Assembly (NCBI RefSeq): GCF_000023585.1
Contig: NC_012914.1
Coordinates: 6,547,501 to 6,611,500, forward strand
Origin: Paenibacillus sp. JDR-2
GTDB lineage: Bacteria > Bacillota > Bacilli > Paenibacillales > Paenibacillaceae
Length of the DNA: 64,000 bases
Direction: 5' to 3'
Shown: positions 35,543 through 44,910 of the stretch, one piece after another
How positions within the stretch are numbered: position 1 is the first letter of the stretch
Layout of the letters: each line of letters begins with the position of its first letter
Position numbers and translations under genes: made by a program
Notes under the pieces: model-generated
The model's input: only the letters and a program-made list of their open reading frames with translations
What the model was told of the DNA's origin: nothing
Database searches by the model: none

Positions 35543-35580
35543 TTTCGTATTATTATACAGTCGTATTCATATTAATACAA
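35543..35580 (-). promoter_or_regulatory. Arginine operon promoter overlapped by two ARG-box-like palindromes
   Basis: Minus-strand TTGTAT (35580-35575) and TATAAT (35557-35552) with a 17-base spacer. Two adjacent imperfect palindromes (CGTATTATTATACAG and CGTATTCATATTAATACA) cover both hexamers, matching the AT-rich tandem ARG boxes bound by ArgR/AhrC hexamers. Arginine-dependent repression is the expected output. Confidence 0.7.
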
Positions 35581-35609
35581 TGTTAAAAAGATGTCATTTT
35601 CCGTACAAT

Positions 35610-36509
35610 TTATTCCGATTTGAAACCCTGCCCCACAACCTCCGCCGTGTTGCTAATGATGACGAAAGCACCGGGATCCACCGCTCTTACCAGCTGCTTA
35701 AGCTTGGCTACTTCCATCTGCCCGACAACGACCATCAGCACCTGACGCTTCTCGTTCGTGTAGCCGCCATGCGCGTCCAGCTTCGTAACTCCACGGTCCA
35801 GGTCATGCAGGATCGCATTCACAAGCAGATCGGCATGATCGCTGATAATAAAAGCAACCTTCGACAGCGGAATGCCGCTCTGAATAATATCAATCGTCTT
35901 GCTGGTTACGAACAGTCCGATCAAGGCATACAAAGCCGCCTCCGGAGAAATAAAAATACCCGACGCCGCAATCACGCATCCGTCAAAGCATGCCACGGCA
36001 AGCCCAAGCGGAATGCCGGTGTAACGGTGCAGGATCTGCGCGGCCAAATCAAGCCCTCCGGTTGAAGCCCGCCCGCGGAATACGATGCCAAGCCCGATTC
36101 CTACGCCAATGCCGCCATAGATTGCCGCAAGCAGCATATTGTCGGTAGGAGGCGACCAGTCTGCCGTAAGCAGGACGAATAAAGGAAGCACGATGGTGCC
36201 AAGCAGGGTTTTGAGCGCAAACCGTTTGCCGAGCAGGAACAACCCCGCCAGGAAGAGCGGAATATTGAGCGCCCATTGGGTATAAGCCGGCGTGATGCCA
36301 AGCGTTTTATGCACAAGGATCGATATGCCCGATACGCCGCCGGAAGCGATTCCATTCGGAGCAAGGAAAAGATTAAAGCTGAGCGCTACTACAAACGAGC
36401 CAATAATAACCTGAAAAAAGCTCCAGAAGACATCAAGCCGCGTTGCTTTCCTGCCTGCCGGCCGTCGATTGCGTTTTGAAATTTTTACCCCGTTATTCTT
36501 GCTGTCCAT
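35610..36509 (-). CDS. YitT family (DUF161/DUF2179) membrane protein
   Basis: A 299-residue integral membrane protein with about five helices in residues ~28-205 (e.g. VIIGSFVVALSFNLFLAP, YGGIGVGIGLGIVFRG) and a C-terminal cytoplasmic DUF2179-like domain (SKVAFIISDHADLLVNAIL..GYTNEKRQVLMVVV). Function is not established for the family. Bacillus has the homologue yvjA in the same place next to prfB-secA. The N terminus is basic (SKRNRRPAGRKATR). It follows the prfB terminator as its upstream neighbour is prfB; no terminator is evident before the arg promoter. Confidence 0.88.
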   Translation of the reverse strand: MDSKNNGVKISKRNRRPAGRKATRLDVFWSFFQVIIGSFVVALSFNLFLAPNGIASGGVSGISILVHKTLGITPAYTQWALNIPLFLAGLFLLGKRFALKTLLGTIVLPLFVLLTADWSPPTDNMLLAAIYGGIGVGIGLGIVFRGRASTGGLDLAAQILHRYTGIPLGLAVACFDGCVIAASGIFISPEAALYALIGLFVTSKTIDIIQSGIPLSKVAFIISDHADLLVNAILHDLDRGVTKLDAHGGYTNEKRQVLMVVVGQMEVAKLKQLVRAVDPGAFVIISNTAEVVGQGFKSE

Positions 36510-36605
36510 GGATCACCATGCCGCCTCTCTGTATGTCAACCTCTGTTATGTTATTCATGCTGCGCATGACTTTCCATCGTATGTAATTCTCATAACGCAC
36601 AAAAA

Positions 36606-36641
36606 AGAAGAGTTCCAACCTTTATAAGTGTTGGAGCTCTT
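36606..36641 (-). terminator. Terminator of prfB
   Basis: Stem AAGAGCTCCAACA / GGTTGGAACTCTT followed by CTTTTTTG on the minus strand, about 35 bases past the prfB stop. Confidence 0.85.
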
Positions 36642-36674
36642 CCCCAAAGCTATGCATATAAACTTGCCGATTCC

Positions 36675-37782
36675 TTAGTCGTGACGGATCTGACTGCGCA
36701 AATAGCCGTCGATAAATGCATCCAAGTCGCCGTCCATCACAGCGCCAACGTTGCCTGTTTCCACCGAAGTCCGGTGATCCTTCACCATGCTGTACGGATG
36801 GAAAACGTACGAACGAATCTGGCTGCCCCATGCGATATCCGACTGCTCGCCGCGAATTTCGGCGAGATGCTTTTGCTGCTCTTCGATCTTGCGTTCATAA
36901 AGCTTCGAACGGAGCATGTTCATCGCACGCTCGCGGTTCTGAATCTGAGAACGTTCCTGCTGGCAGGCTACGACAATCCCTGTCGGAATATGCGTAATCC
37001 GGATTGCAGATTCCGTCTTGTTGACGTGCTGGCCGCCGGCGCCGCTTGCGCGGTACGTATCGACCTTGAGATCCTCGGTACGGATCTCCACTTCAATATC
37101 TTCCGTAATCTCCGGTACCACATCGCAGGATACGAATGAGGTATGTCTGCGGCCGGACGAGTCGAACGGCGAGATGCGAACCAGACGGTGCACGCCTTTC
37201 TCCGCTTTCAGATAGCCGTAGGCATTATAACCTTTGACCGCTATCGTTACGCTCTTAATGCCCGCTTCATCGCCGTCCAAATAATCCAGCACCTCAACCT
37301 TGAAACCACGCTTCTCGGCCCAGCGCGTATACATCCGGTACAGCATTTGCGCCCAGTCCTGCGACTCGGTACCTCCCGCACCCGGATGAAGCTCGAGAAT
37401 CGCATTCAGCTTATCGTAAGGCTGATTCAGCAGCAGCTGCAATTCAAAGCCATTTACCTTTTCGTTCAGGGAAGCAATGCCTCCAATGACTTCAGCCTCC
37501 AGCGAATCATCGCTTTCTTCATCAGCCAGTTCAATCAATGTCTGTAGATCTTCGCAATCCGCATTCAGCCGTTCATAATGCTCAACGACCGACTTAATCG
37601 CATTCAGCTCCGAGATAATGCCCTGCGCTTTCGTATTATCGTCCCAGAAATCCGGGGCAGTCATTTTCTCCTCAAAGTTTGCGATATGCTCCAGCTTCAG
37701 ATCTAAGTCAAAGAGACCCCCTGAGTTCTTGGAGCCGCTTCGCCACTTCACGCAAATCCTGTTTCACGTTTGTTTCTATCAT
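36675..37782 (-). CDS. prfB: Peptide chain release factor 2, with programmed +1 frameshift
   Basis: Terminates translation at UGA and UAA. The main frame (36675-37709) has the tripeptide anticodon SPF (RISPFDSSGRRHTSF) and the GGQ motif (SGAGGQHVNKTES). The start is in another frame: ATG at 37782, behind GAGGTGAAG, reads 24 codons to an in-frame TGA at 37710-37708. The site is CTT TGA C preceded by the internal Shine-Dalgarno AGGGGG, the classic RF2 autoregulatory shift. The product is therefore join(37782..37711, 37709..36675), 368 residues, the normal RF2 length. It is not a broken gene. It lies between secA and yitT as in Bacillus. Confidence 0.97.
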
Positions 37783-37849
37783 CGCGTAGCTTCACCTCAA
37801 AATTAAGTATGCGCGGCCTGGCCACGGTAAATCCGTGCAGACCGCATAA

Positions 37850-37887
37850 AACGCGCCGTTCGCCCGTTAAGGGCTGACCGGCGCGTT
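37850..37887 (-). terminator. Terminator of secA
   Basis: AACGCGCCG/CGGCGCGTT hairpin with inner GCCCTTAACGGGC and TTTTATG on the minus strand. A second GC-rich hairpin (37811-37846) follows immediately. Confidence 0.75.
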
Positions 37888-37928
37888 AACCGTGTATGTT
37901 ACCTTATGCGGATAGCTTAGGTCAGGTG

Positions 37929-40436
37929 TTACTTACCCATGCCATGGCACATTTTGTACTTCTTGCCGCTGCCGCATGGGCAAAGGTCGTTGCGTCCCGT
38001 ACGCTCTTCGCGCTTCGCAGGGCGTTTCTCCGCTTCTGCAGGGCTATTGGTCGTCGTCTGGCCTTGTGCGACCTCTTGACGCTCCAGGTTGCTCTCCACG
38101 CGTGCCTTCATGATGTACTTCGCGACTTCTTCCTGGATGCTGTAGATCATTTCCTTAAACATCTCGAAGCCTTCGAATTGGTACTCGCGAAGCGGATCCG
38201 TACCGCCGTATGCACGGAGGTGGATACCTTGACGGAGCTGATCCATCGCATCGATGTGATCCATCCATTTGCTGTCTACCGCGCGCAATACGACAACCTT
38301 CTCGAATTCACGCATCGTTTCGGCGCCAAGCTCAGCCTCGCGCTCATCATAATAAGCAACAACCTTACCCTTGATAAGCTCGATAATATCTTCCTTCTCT
38401 TTGCCCCACAGATCGTCCTTCGTGAAGGTCTCGTCAGGGAGAAGGTTCGAGTTCGCGTAATCCGCAATTTCCTGCAGTTCCCACTCTTCCGGAATATCGC
38501 CTTCCGTATGGGCTTCAACCACATGCTCGATGACCGGCACGATCATTTCCATAACGATCTCGCGGATGTTCTCCGAGTACAATACGTCACGGCGCTGCTT
38601 GTATATAACTTCACGCTGCTGGTTCATGACATCGTCATATTGCAGGACGACTTTACGGGTATCGAAGTTGCTGCCCTCTACGCGCTTCTGAGCGGACTCA
38701 ACGGCACGAGTAATCAGGCGGCTCTCGATCGGCTGGTCTTCTTCAAGACCCAGACGGTCCATCATGCCCATGATGTTCTCCGCGCCAAAGCGGCGCATCA
38801 GCTCATCCTCCAGGGAGAGGTAGAACTGCGAGGAACCCGGGTCGCCTTGACGTCCGGCACGACCGCGCAGCTGGTTGTCGATACGACGGCTCTCATGACG
38901 CTCCGTACCGATAATGTGCAAGCCGCCCACATCGTGAACACCTTCTCCGAGCAAAATGTCCGTACCGCGTCCCGCCATATTCGTTGCGATCGTAACCGAA
39001 CCCGCTTGACCCGCGCGGGAAATAATTTCCGCTTCTTCCGCGTGGAACTTCGCGTTTAGCACTTTATGCGCAACACCGCGTTTTTTCAGCATTTCGGCTA
39101 ATCTCTCGGAGTTCTCGATCGAGATCGTACCAACAAGCACAGGCTGATTATTTTTATGACGTTCTACAATCTCTTCCACAACGGCTTTAAACTTGCCGTT
39201 CTCGGATTTGTAGACCACGTCCTGCATATCTTTACGAATAAGCGAGCGGTTCGTCGGAATTTGAATTACTTCAAGACCGTAGATCCGTTTGAACTCTTCT
39301 TCCTCCGTCTTCGCCGTACCGGTCATGCCGGACAGCTTGCGGTACATACGGAAGTAGTTCTGGAACGTAATCGTTGCAAGCGTCATGCTCTCGTTCTGAA
39401 CCTTCAGCTGCTCTTTCGCTTCAATTGCTTGGTGCAGACCATCGCTATATCGGCGGCCAGCCATAAGCCGGCCGGTGAATTCGTCAACGATAACGACTTC
39501 GTCCTCATTAACTACGTAATCAACGTCACGACGCATAATAACATGGGCTTTGAGCGCTTGTTGCACGTGGTGGTTCAGCGTTACGTTCGCGTGATCGAAT
39601 AAGTTCTCGATGCCGAATGCTTTCTCCGCCTTGTCAACGCCAGCTTCCGTCAGCGTAACATTGCGAAGCTTGATGTCGACCGTGTAGTCTTCTTCCTGCT
39701 TCAAACGGGTAACGAAACGGTCTGCGGCATAATACAGCTCCGTCGATTTTTGTGCTTGTCCGGAGATGATCAGCGGCGTACGCGCCTCATCGACCAGGAT
39801 GGAGTCCACTTCGTCTATGATTGCATAATAAAGCGGGCGTTGAACCATTTGCTCTTTGTAGAGCACCATGTTATCGCGCAAATAGTCAAAGCCGAACTCA
39901 TTATTGGTTCCGTAAGTAATATCGCAAGCATAAGCCTCTTGCTTCTCTTCATGCGTCAAGCCGTGCAAGTTACAGCCGACAGTCAGTCCAAGGAAATTAT
40001 AAAGCTCAGCCATGATCTGGCTGTCGCGTGATGCAAGGTAATCGTTGACCGTAATAACGTGTACGCCTTTGCCTTGCAGTGCATTCAGATAAGTAGGAAG
40101 CGTCGCAACGAGCGTTTTACCTTCACCGGTTCTCATCTCTGCGATCTTGCCTTCGTGCAGTACCATACCACCCATCAGCTGTACGTCAAAATGGCGCATG
40201 CCAAGCGTACGCTTCGACGCTTCGCGCACAACCGCGAAAGCTTCCGGCAGAATCGAGTCAATCTCCTCGCCTTTCTCAAGGCGTGCCTTGAACTCTTCCG
40301 TTTTATTACGCAGCTCATCGTCTGACAGCGGCGATATCTTGGACTCAAGTCCGTTAATTTCTTCTACCGTACGCGTGAGACGCTTGACCTCGCGCTCGTT
40401 CGCATCACCGAATATTTTTTTCACTAGTCCGAGCAT
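37929..40436 (-). CDS. secA: Preprotein translocase ATPase SecA
   Basis: Motor of the general secretion pathway, pushing preproteins through SecYEG. The 835-residue product has Walker A in MRTGEGKTLVATLP, the DEVDSILVDEARTPLIISG Walker B/DEAD region, NMAGRGTDILLGEGV and the RIDNQLRGRAGRQGDPG motif VI. The C terminus has the zinc motif CPCGSGKKYKMCHG that contacts SecB or ribosomes. The ATG at 40436 follows AAAGGGGAAGACC. It has its own promoter behind hpf. Confidence 0.98.
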   Translation of the reverse strand: MLGLVKKIFGDANEREVKRLTRTVEEINGLESKISPLSDDELRNKTEEFKARLEKGEEIDSILPEAFAVVREASKRTLGMRHFDVQLMGGMVLHEGKIAEMRTGEGKTLVATLPTYLNALQGKGVHVITVNDYLASRDSQIMAELYNFLGLTVGCNLHGLTHEEKQEAYACDITYGTNNEFGFDYLRDNMVLYKEQMVQRPLYYAIIDEVDSILVDEARTPLIISGQAQKSTELYYAADRFVTRLKQEEDYTVDIKLRNVTLTEAGVDKAEKAFGIENLFDHANVTLNHHVQQALKAHVIMRRDVDYVVNEDEVVIVDEFTGRLMAGRRYSDGLHQAIEAKEQLKVQNESMTLATITFQNYFRMYRKLSGMTGTAKTEEEEFKRIYGLEVIQIPTNRSLIRKDMQDVVYKSENGKFKAVVEEIVERHKNNQPVLVGTISIENSERLAEMLKKRGVAHKVLNAKFHAEEAEIISRAGQAGSVTIATNMAGRGTDILLGEGVHDVGGLHIIGTERHESRRIDNQLRGRAGRQGDPGSSQFYLSLEDELMRRFGAENIMGMMDRLGLEEDQPIESRLITRAVESAQKRVEGSNFDTRKVVLQYDDVMNQQREVIYKQRRDVLYSENIREIVMEMIVPVIEHVVEAHTEGDIPEEWELQEIADYANSNLLPDETFTKDDLWGKEKEDIIELIKGKVVAYYDEREAELGAETMREFEKVVVLRAVDSKWMDHIDAMDQLRQGIHLRAYGGTDPLREYQFEGFEMFKEMIYSIQEEVAKYIMKARVESNLERQEVAQGQTTTNSPAEAEKRPAKREERTGRNDLCPCGSGKKYKMCHGMGK

Positions 40437-40473
40437 GGTCTTCCCCTTTCATAAATACGCCTGTTTGCCTTAA

Positions 40474-40502
40474 ATTGTAACAGTTTGTCGTGACGCCCGC
40501 AA
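40474..40502 (-). promoter_or_regulatory. Sigma-A promoter of secA
   Basis: TTGCGG and TACAAT on the minus strand with a 17-base spacer, about 40 bases before the secA start. Confidence 0.65.
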
Positions 40503-40550
40503 CGCATCGCGTTCATTTCCAGCAATAAGCAGGTATACATTCATATAAAA

Positions 40551-40576
40551 GGCCTCTTCCCCGTCGGAGAAAAGGC
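40551..40576 (-). terminator. Terminator of hpf
   Basis: GGCCTTTTCTCC / GGGAAGAGGCC stem followed by TTTTATAT on the minus strand. Confidence 0.75.
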
Positions 40577-40630
40577 CGTGATTGGCAATTTTATAAGTAA
40601 GAATGCGGAAATAATTGCTGGTTTCAGATT

Positions 40631-41179
40631 TTATTCTTGCTCGATCAGCCCATATTTCCCGTCGCTGCGTTTATAAACAACATTCACTTCCTTATTATCA
40701 ATATTGGAGAATACAAAGAAGTTATGTCCTACCATGTTCATTTGCAAAATGGCTTCCTCAACGTCCATCGGCTTCAGCATGAAGCGCTTCGTCCGAACGA
40801 GCTCAAGTTCATCTTCCTCATCCATAACGGATACGGCTGTCTGGCTGAGGCCTTCCTTGAACAGAGCTTTTACGCCGCTTTCATGCCTGAACTTACGGTT
40901 CATCTTAGTCTTATGTTTGCGAATTTGACGTTCCAGTTTGTCCACCACAACATCAATGGAGGAATACATGTCCTCACTCTTATCTTCCGCCCTCAGCATA
41001 ACGCCGACCAGCGGGATTGTTACTTCCACCGCATGTTTGCCTTTGGTAACAGACAACGTGACGGTTGTTTCGGAGGCAGGAGCTTCAAAATACTTTTCCA
41101 ATCGACTGATCTTCTTCACAGCATACTCTCGTAAAGCTTCTGTCACTTGAATACGATGACCTCGAATGATGTATTTCAT
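40631..41179 (-). CDS. hpf: Long-form ribosome hibernation promoting factor
   Basis: Dimerises 70S ribosomes into inactive 100S particles in stationary phase or stress. The 182 residues comprise the N-terminal RNA-binding HPF/YfiA domain (MKYIIRGHRIQVTEALREYA, 1-~105) and a C-terminal dimerisation domain (~125-182, KRFMLKPMDVEEAILQMNMVGHNFFVF), which marks the long form typical of Gram-positives. The ATG follows AAAGGAGGAATGCCCC. It lies in the conserved fliT-hpf-secA order and has its own promoter. Confidence 0.97.
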   Translation of the reverse strand: MKYIIRGHRIQVTEALREYAVKKISRLEKYFEAPASETTVTLSVTKGKHAVEVTIPLVGVMLRAEDKSEDMYSSIDVVVDKLERQIRKHKTKMNRKFRHESGVKALFKEGLSQTAVSVMDEEDELELVRTKRFMLKPMDVEEAILQMNMVGHNFFVFSNIDNKEVNVVYKRSDGKYGLIEQE

Positions 41180-41205
41180 GGGGCATTCCTCCTTTACGTG
41201 TTCTT

Positions 41206-41234
41206 ATTATAACATATGCCAGCGCCTATTTCAA
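41206..41234 (-). promoter_or_regulatory. Sigma-A-type promoter of hpf
   Basis: TTGAAA and perfect TATAAT on the minus strand, spacer 17, about 27 bases before the hpf start codon. Confidence 0.75.
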
Positions 41235-41360
41235 AATAGTTTTTTATTTATTATGAATTTTCAGATAATATTTTCGGAGGATCGGCCTGAATCTGTTTCT
41301 TCATTAATATGCGGATAAGCTATGGATCATGACAGTTGAAAAAGGGGCTATAAAAATGAA

Positions 41361-41382
41361 AAGCCCCGGTTTCCCGGAGCTT
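41361..41382 (-). terminator. Terminator of the cold-shock gene
   Basis: AAGCTCCGGG/CCGGGGCTT hairpin (GAAA-like loop) with TTTTCATTTTT on the minus strand. Confidence 0.8.
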
Positions 41383-41440
41383 AGAATAGGCACTTGTCAA
41401 TCGAACCATATAATGTGGCTGAATGAGTCAGCCTAGATGA

Positions 41441-41638
41441 TTACAGTTTGACTACGTTTGCAGCTTGTGGACCGCGAGCGCCTTCTACGATGTCGAATTC
41501 AACCGCTTGGCCTTCTTCGAGTGTTTTGAAGCCTTCGGCTTGGATTGCGGAGAAATGAACGAATACGTCGCCGCCTTGTTCAGTCTCGATAAATCCATAA
41601 CCTTTCTCTGCGTTAAACCATTTAACTTTACCTTGCAT
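41441..41638 (-). CDS. Cold-shock protein (CspA/CspB family)
   Basis: A 65-residue single-stranded nucleic acid binding OB-fold protein and RNA chaperone. RNP1 (KGYGFIE) and RNP2 (VFVHF) are intact and the start MQGKVKWFNAEKGYGF is typical. It is monocistronic with a roughly 60-base leader, a common place for temperature-responsive RNA structure in csp genes. Its insertion between hpf and fliT is not part of the Bacillus order. Confidence 0.97.
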   Translation of the reverse strand: MQGKVKWFNAEKGYGFIETEQGGDVFVHFSAIQAEGFKTLEEGQAVEFDIVEGARGPQAANVVKL

Positions 41639-41704
41639 ACATAAACAGTCCCTTCATCTTCAAATACTGTGAGGCGTCTAAGTTATGTTATGGCCCACAA
41701 GTCG

Positions 41705-41734
41705 AATATACCACCAGTGACACACTATTGTCAA
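41705..41734 (-). promoter_or_regulatory. Sigma-A promoter of the cold-shock gene
   Basis: TTGACA (41734-41729) and TATATT (41710-41705) on the minus strand with an 18-base spacer. Confidence 0.75.
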
Positions 41735-41779
41735 TATTTCCTTGTAAGCGAATACATTTTTTTTAGACATCCCTGAAGA

Positions 41780-42118
41780 CTACCTTTTCGTATCAAAAAA
41801 GAGGCTGTCTCCGCCGCCGTAAGCGGAGTCGTATCTAGCTTGGGAACGGCGTCCCTGCTGGATTTTATCCCACTGCTGCCTTGCTTCGTCACGAAGGATA
41901 ACCATTCTCGCAACGATAACGGACTCGATGGAAATTAACCGGTCGGCTTCCAGCCGGAGCACGGCCATTTGCTCCGCCGGGACAACCAGCTGCTCCAGTT
42001 CCAGGAACAGTTCTTCCCGCTGCTGCATGTATTCGTCGAACTGTTCCATATCGGCGCTGTCCAACCGCTCAACCAAATTAGACGACAGTAGAATGAGTCG
42101 CTGTAAAAGAGCTTCCAT
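41780..42118 (-). CDS. fliT: FliT-like flagellar protein
   Basis: A small 112-residue helical protein, expected to act as a chaperone or regulator for the FliD cap as FliT does elsewhere. It has heptad-rich helices (LLQRLILLSSNLVERLDS, EELFLELEQLVV) and no hydrophobic segment. Identification rests mainly on position directly after fliD-fliS; sequence conservation in this family is low. The start overlaps the fliS end by 41 bases, with a weak binding site (GGCGGGAC), so the start is uncertain. Confidence 0.7.
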   Translation of the reverse strand: MEALLQRLILLSSNLVERLDSADMEQFDEYMQQREELFLELEQLVVPAEQMAVLRLEADRLISIESVIVARMVILRDEARQQWDKIQQGRRSQARYDSAYGGGDSLFFDTKR

Positions 42119-42503
42119 TAGCTTGTCCCGCCATTTGATTGACTTGCTTGGCCGCTTCCACCCACGTTGCCTTCAGATCTATTAAGTGCCCAAGCACTTC
42201 TTCGGCCGGTTCGGCATCCTTCCGGGTATTGGCTTCGATTAACCGATGGTTGAAATAATCGTAAAGCAGCAGCAAGCTTTCCGATACCGGGTTCGAACGG
42301 TCCAGGGTAATAATGAACTCGCTAATGATTTCCTGCGTCTTCATGAGACTCGTATGCGCATCCGCATTCCGCTGCTCTTTGAGAGCCTCAATGCCCTGAC
42401 GGCAGAAACGAATCGCCCCGTCGTAAAGCATGATAAGCAAAGCAGCCGGATTAGCCGTCTGAACCGATGTCTGCATGTATGGATTGCGCGGTTGGTATTG
42501 CAT
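42078..42503 (-). CDS. fliS: Flagellar export chaperone FliS
   Basis: Keeps flagellin soluble before export by binding its C terminus; in Bacillus it also takes part in the FliW-CsrA flagellin sensing loop. The 141-residue four-helix protein has the family sequence YMQTSVQTANPAALLIMLYDG near the N terminus (Tyr-rich). The ATG at 42503 follows AGGAGGCTAATAACCC. It lies 14 bases after fliD. Confidence 0.95.
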   Translation of the reverse strand: MQYQPRNPYMQTSVQTANPAALLIMLYDGAIRFCRQGIEALKEQRNADAHTSLMKTQEIISEFIITLDRSNPVSESLLLLYDYFNHRLIEANTRKDAEPAEEVLGHLIDLKATWVEAAKQVNQMAGQANGSSFTATHSTVV

Positions 42504-42517
42504 GGGTTATTAGCCTC

Positions 42518-44296
42518 CTAGGAACCAAGCAGCGATGCAAGGCTTGAGCTGCGTGAATTCATCTGACTGATGTAGGTTTCCATCTGGGTGAATTGATTGT
42601 AATAACGGGTCTCCATATCGTCGAGACGGGTCTGGAGAGCCGAGATTTGCTTATCGTATTCTAATGATTCTTTTCCGAGTATATAAGTGTTTTTGACGGA
42701 TGTGCTTGTTCCCGCTTTATCAACAATTTGACTAAAAATGGAGCTCGCCTGATTGTACAGCCGAGTGGCAACACCGTCTCCCGCAGTCGTCTTGCTATCC
42801 TTATCGTCTGCAGTGAACAAAGCCATTACTTCATCCGGCTTCTCCGAAATCATTTGTTTGAGCTTTGTCTCGTCAATGTACAGCTTGCCTTTATCCAAAT
42901 AGCTGCCGCTAACGGACGTTCCGCTAATTAACGAACTCGAAATCCCTATATCGGACAGATTCTTCAATTGTCCGGATGCCAAGCCGCTAATTGAGGAAGA
43001 CAAGGCCTGTCTCATCGAATACAGGCTTGATGTAAGAACGGAATCATTAGCAAGCATACCACTTTTTGCTTTTTCTTCCCATTGCTTAATCTGATCGTCG
43101 GTCATTTCTTTCTTCTGAGCATCAGTCAGCGGAGTGTAGTCGCGATATTTCTCTTCCGACAATTCCGAGTTGATCGAGCTGATCAGGTCATTGTACTTAT
43201 CTACGAAGGTTTTGATCTTGTTAAAAACAGAATCAACGTCTTGCGTAACGCCAATGTTCGTTACATCGGACCCTTCCGATTTAGCCGTAATGCTGAGGCC
43301 GGCGATGGTGAAAGTATTTGAGTCGTATTCGCCCTCTACTCCGTTGAACTTTACTTTAGCGTTTTGGCCTTGCGTATAAATAGAAGGTGCTGTATCAGTA
43401 GGCGTAGCGCCTGTCAAACCAAGAGCACCTACTACACCAGCGTCGGAACCTGTAGTAAAATCAATCGTTTTACTTTTATCCGGATTATCAATAACCAGAT
43501 TGCCAGTAGAATTCAAAGATAAAGAAACACCTGTATTCTTAAGGGAATCATTCATCTTTGAAACCAGATCTCCAACGGTGGATTTGTCCGTAAGATCAAC
43601 CTTGTACTCTTTGCCACCGATTTTCAGGGAGAAAGCTTTGCCTGCAAAAGAAGCTAAAGAAGTATCCGATGCCAGCTTCTCCGTTCCCGTTGTAGTTGCA
43701 GCCGTTGTGCTTGTAGTCAGGCCTAAAATGCTACCTACATCCGCGCCTCTAAGGTCAATATCCGCAGCCGCGCCTGTTTTGGAAGAAGAGAAGAACATTG
43801 TCTTCAAAGTAGAGTCATAGGCTACCTTTACACCTGTTTTTACGGACTGCGCGTTGATTTTATTAGCAAGATCCTGATAAGTATCCTCGCTCTTAACCTC
43901 AACGTCAACACCATTGACGCTAATCGTCGTATCCTTCCCGATGGTTGCGCCCGTCAAAGTTCCGCTCTTAAGCGTAGCGGACTTAGCCAGCTGTTCAACC
44001 TGCAGGGAATACGATCCTTCAATCGCCGTTGCCGTTCCTGTTACCGTCGCTACATTTGTATTCGAGGAAGAAGCAGTTTTCGTCAAGTAAGCGGATTGCA
44101 GCTTCATATCGAATGCGGCATTTTTAAAATCCAGAACCTTGTTGTTAATCGCCCTATAATCGTCCTGCTTCCACTGGTTAATCTGCTTCTTCTGGTTGAG
44201 CTTGTCTAGTGGTACGCGCTGGGCATCCATGATCTGTTTAATCATGCTCTCGTAATCGATACCCGATGCTAACCCGGTTACACGTAAAGTACTCAC
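42518..44296 (-). CDS. fliD: Flagellar filament capping protein FliD
   Basis: Forms the pentameric cap under which flagellin subunits polymerise. The 592 residues begin VTGLASGIDYESMIKQIMDAQ, the conserved FliD N-terminal signature, and end in a coiled coil (LQTRLDDMETRYYNQFTQMETYISQMN, given here only as a landmark at about 560-586). The middle is a Ser/Thr-rich variable domain. The start codon is GTG at 44296 behind AGGAGGGATAAGA. First of fliD-fliS-fliT, 18 bases after flaG. Confidence 0.96.
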   Translation of the reverse strand: MSTLRVTGLASGIDYESMIKQIMDAQRVPLDKLNQKKQINQWKQDDYRAINNKVLDFKNAAFDMKLQSAYLTKTASSSNTNVATVTGTATAIEGSYSLQVEQLAKSATLKSGTLTGATIGKDTTISVNGVDVEVKSEDTYQDLANKINAQSVKTGVKVAYDSTLKTMFFSSSKTGAAADIDLRGADVGSILGLTTSTTAATTTGTEKLASDTSLASFAGKAFSLKIGGKEYKVDLTDKSTVGDLVSKMNDSLKNTGVSLSLNSTGNLVIDNPDKSKTIDFTTGSDAGVVGALGLTGATPTDTAPSIYTQGQNAKVKFNGVEGEYDSNTFTIAGLSITAKSEGSDVTNIGVTQDVDSVFNKIKTFVDKYNDLISSINSELSEEKYRDYTPLTDAQKKEMTDDQIKQWEEKAKSGMLANDSVLTSSLYSMRQALSSSISGLASGQLKNLSDIGISSSLISGTSVSGSYLDKGKLYIDETKLKQMISEKPDEVMALFTADDKDSKTTAGDGVATRLYNQASSIFSQIVDKAGTSTSVKNTYILGKESLEYDKQISALQTRLDDMETRYYNQFTQMETYISQMNSRSSSLASLLGS

Positions 44297-44314
44297 TCTT
44301 ATCCCTCCTGATCG

Positions 44315-44737
44315 TTACCGTTTCTCGTCAACAATTAAGCCTGCCATTTCCCATAGTTTTGCGATAAAGTCCAGAGACTTCTCCGGCGGGATCTCTCTTA
44401 ATACTTCGCCCGTTTCTTTATCCTTCACCTTTACTGCGACAAGATGGGTTTGTTTGTGTACGTCAAATTGCAGTTCCGTTGGTCTTCCGCGCATAGCCTT
44501 AACGGCCTGCTCAATATTTTTGAATAACTGCTGCTCTCCAACGCTAATCTTCTCGCCCTGCAGCTCAGCTATCTTCACATCTTCAAAGCTGGTATAGGAT
44601 CGTGATCCTTGAACAGCTGCTTCCATCTGTACCGAAGTTTCCGCATACACTTCTTTGCTAGGAGTCTTTGGTGCATCCGATGCTGGAATTCGTTCCGATG
44701 GAAAATTCGACCCTGAGATAGAAAGATTTGAACTCAT
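44315..44737 (-). CDS. flaG: FlaG family protein
   Basis: Cytoplasmic or filament-associated protein that influences filament length in other bacteria; exact role unclear. The C-terminal ~70 residues carry the FlaG pattern (LQFDVHKQTHLVAVKVKDKE then GEVLREIPPEKSLDFIAKL). The ATG at 44737 follows AGGAGGAAAATTCGG and gives 140 residues; the longer frame to 44818 has no site. It is the first gene on the far side of the glycosylation island from flagellin. Confidence 0.9.
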   Translation of the reverse strand: MSSNLSISGSNFPSERIPASDAPKTPSKEVYAETSVQMEAAVQGSRSYTSFEDVKIAELQGEKISVGEQQLFKNIEQAVKAMRGRPTELQFDVHKQTHLVAVKVKDKETGEVLREIPPEKSLDFIAKLWEMAGLIVDEKR

Positions 44738-44910
44738 CCGAATTTTCCTCCTGCCAGATTGATGTTTATTACTTATTATATCGGCACAATAAAATGGAAA
44801 TATTATAGGCTCAATCAAGGTAATGGGGATAAAATGAGAGACAATAGATAACCTAGTCCACTAAAAACTTAATCTCTAATACTTCTATTAACCTGCCATA
44901 AACGTCAAAA

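Noticed and set aside
37708..37710. In-frame TGA near the start of prfB, suggesting a pseudogene
   Set aside because: It is the programmed frameshift stop with internal Shine-Dalgarno and CTT TGA C slip site.
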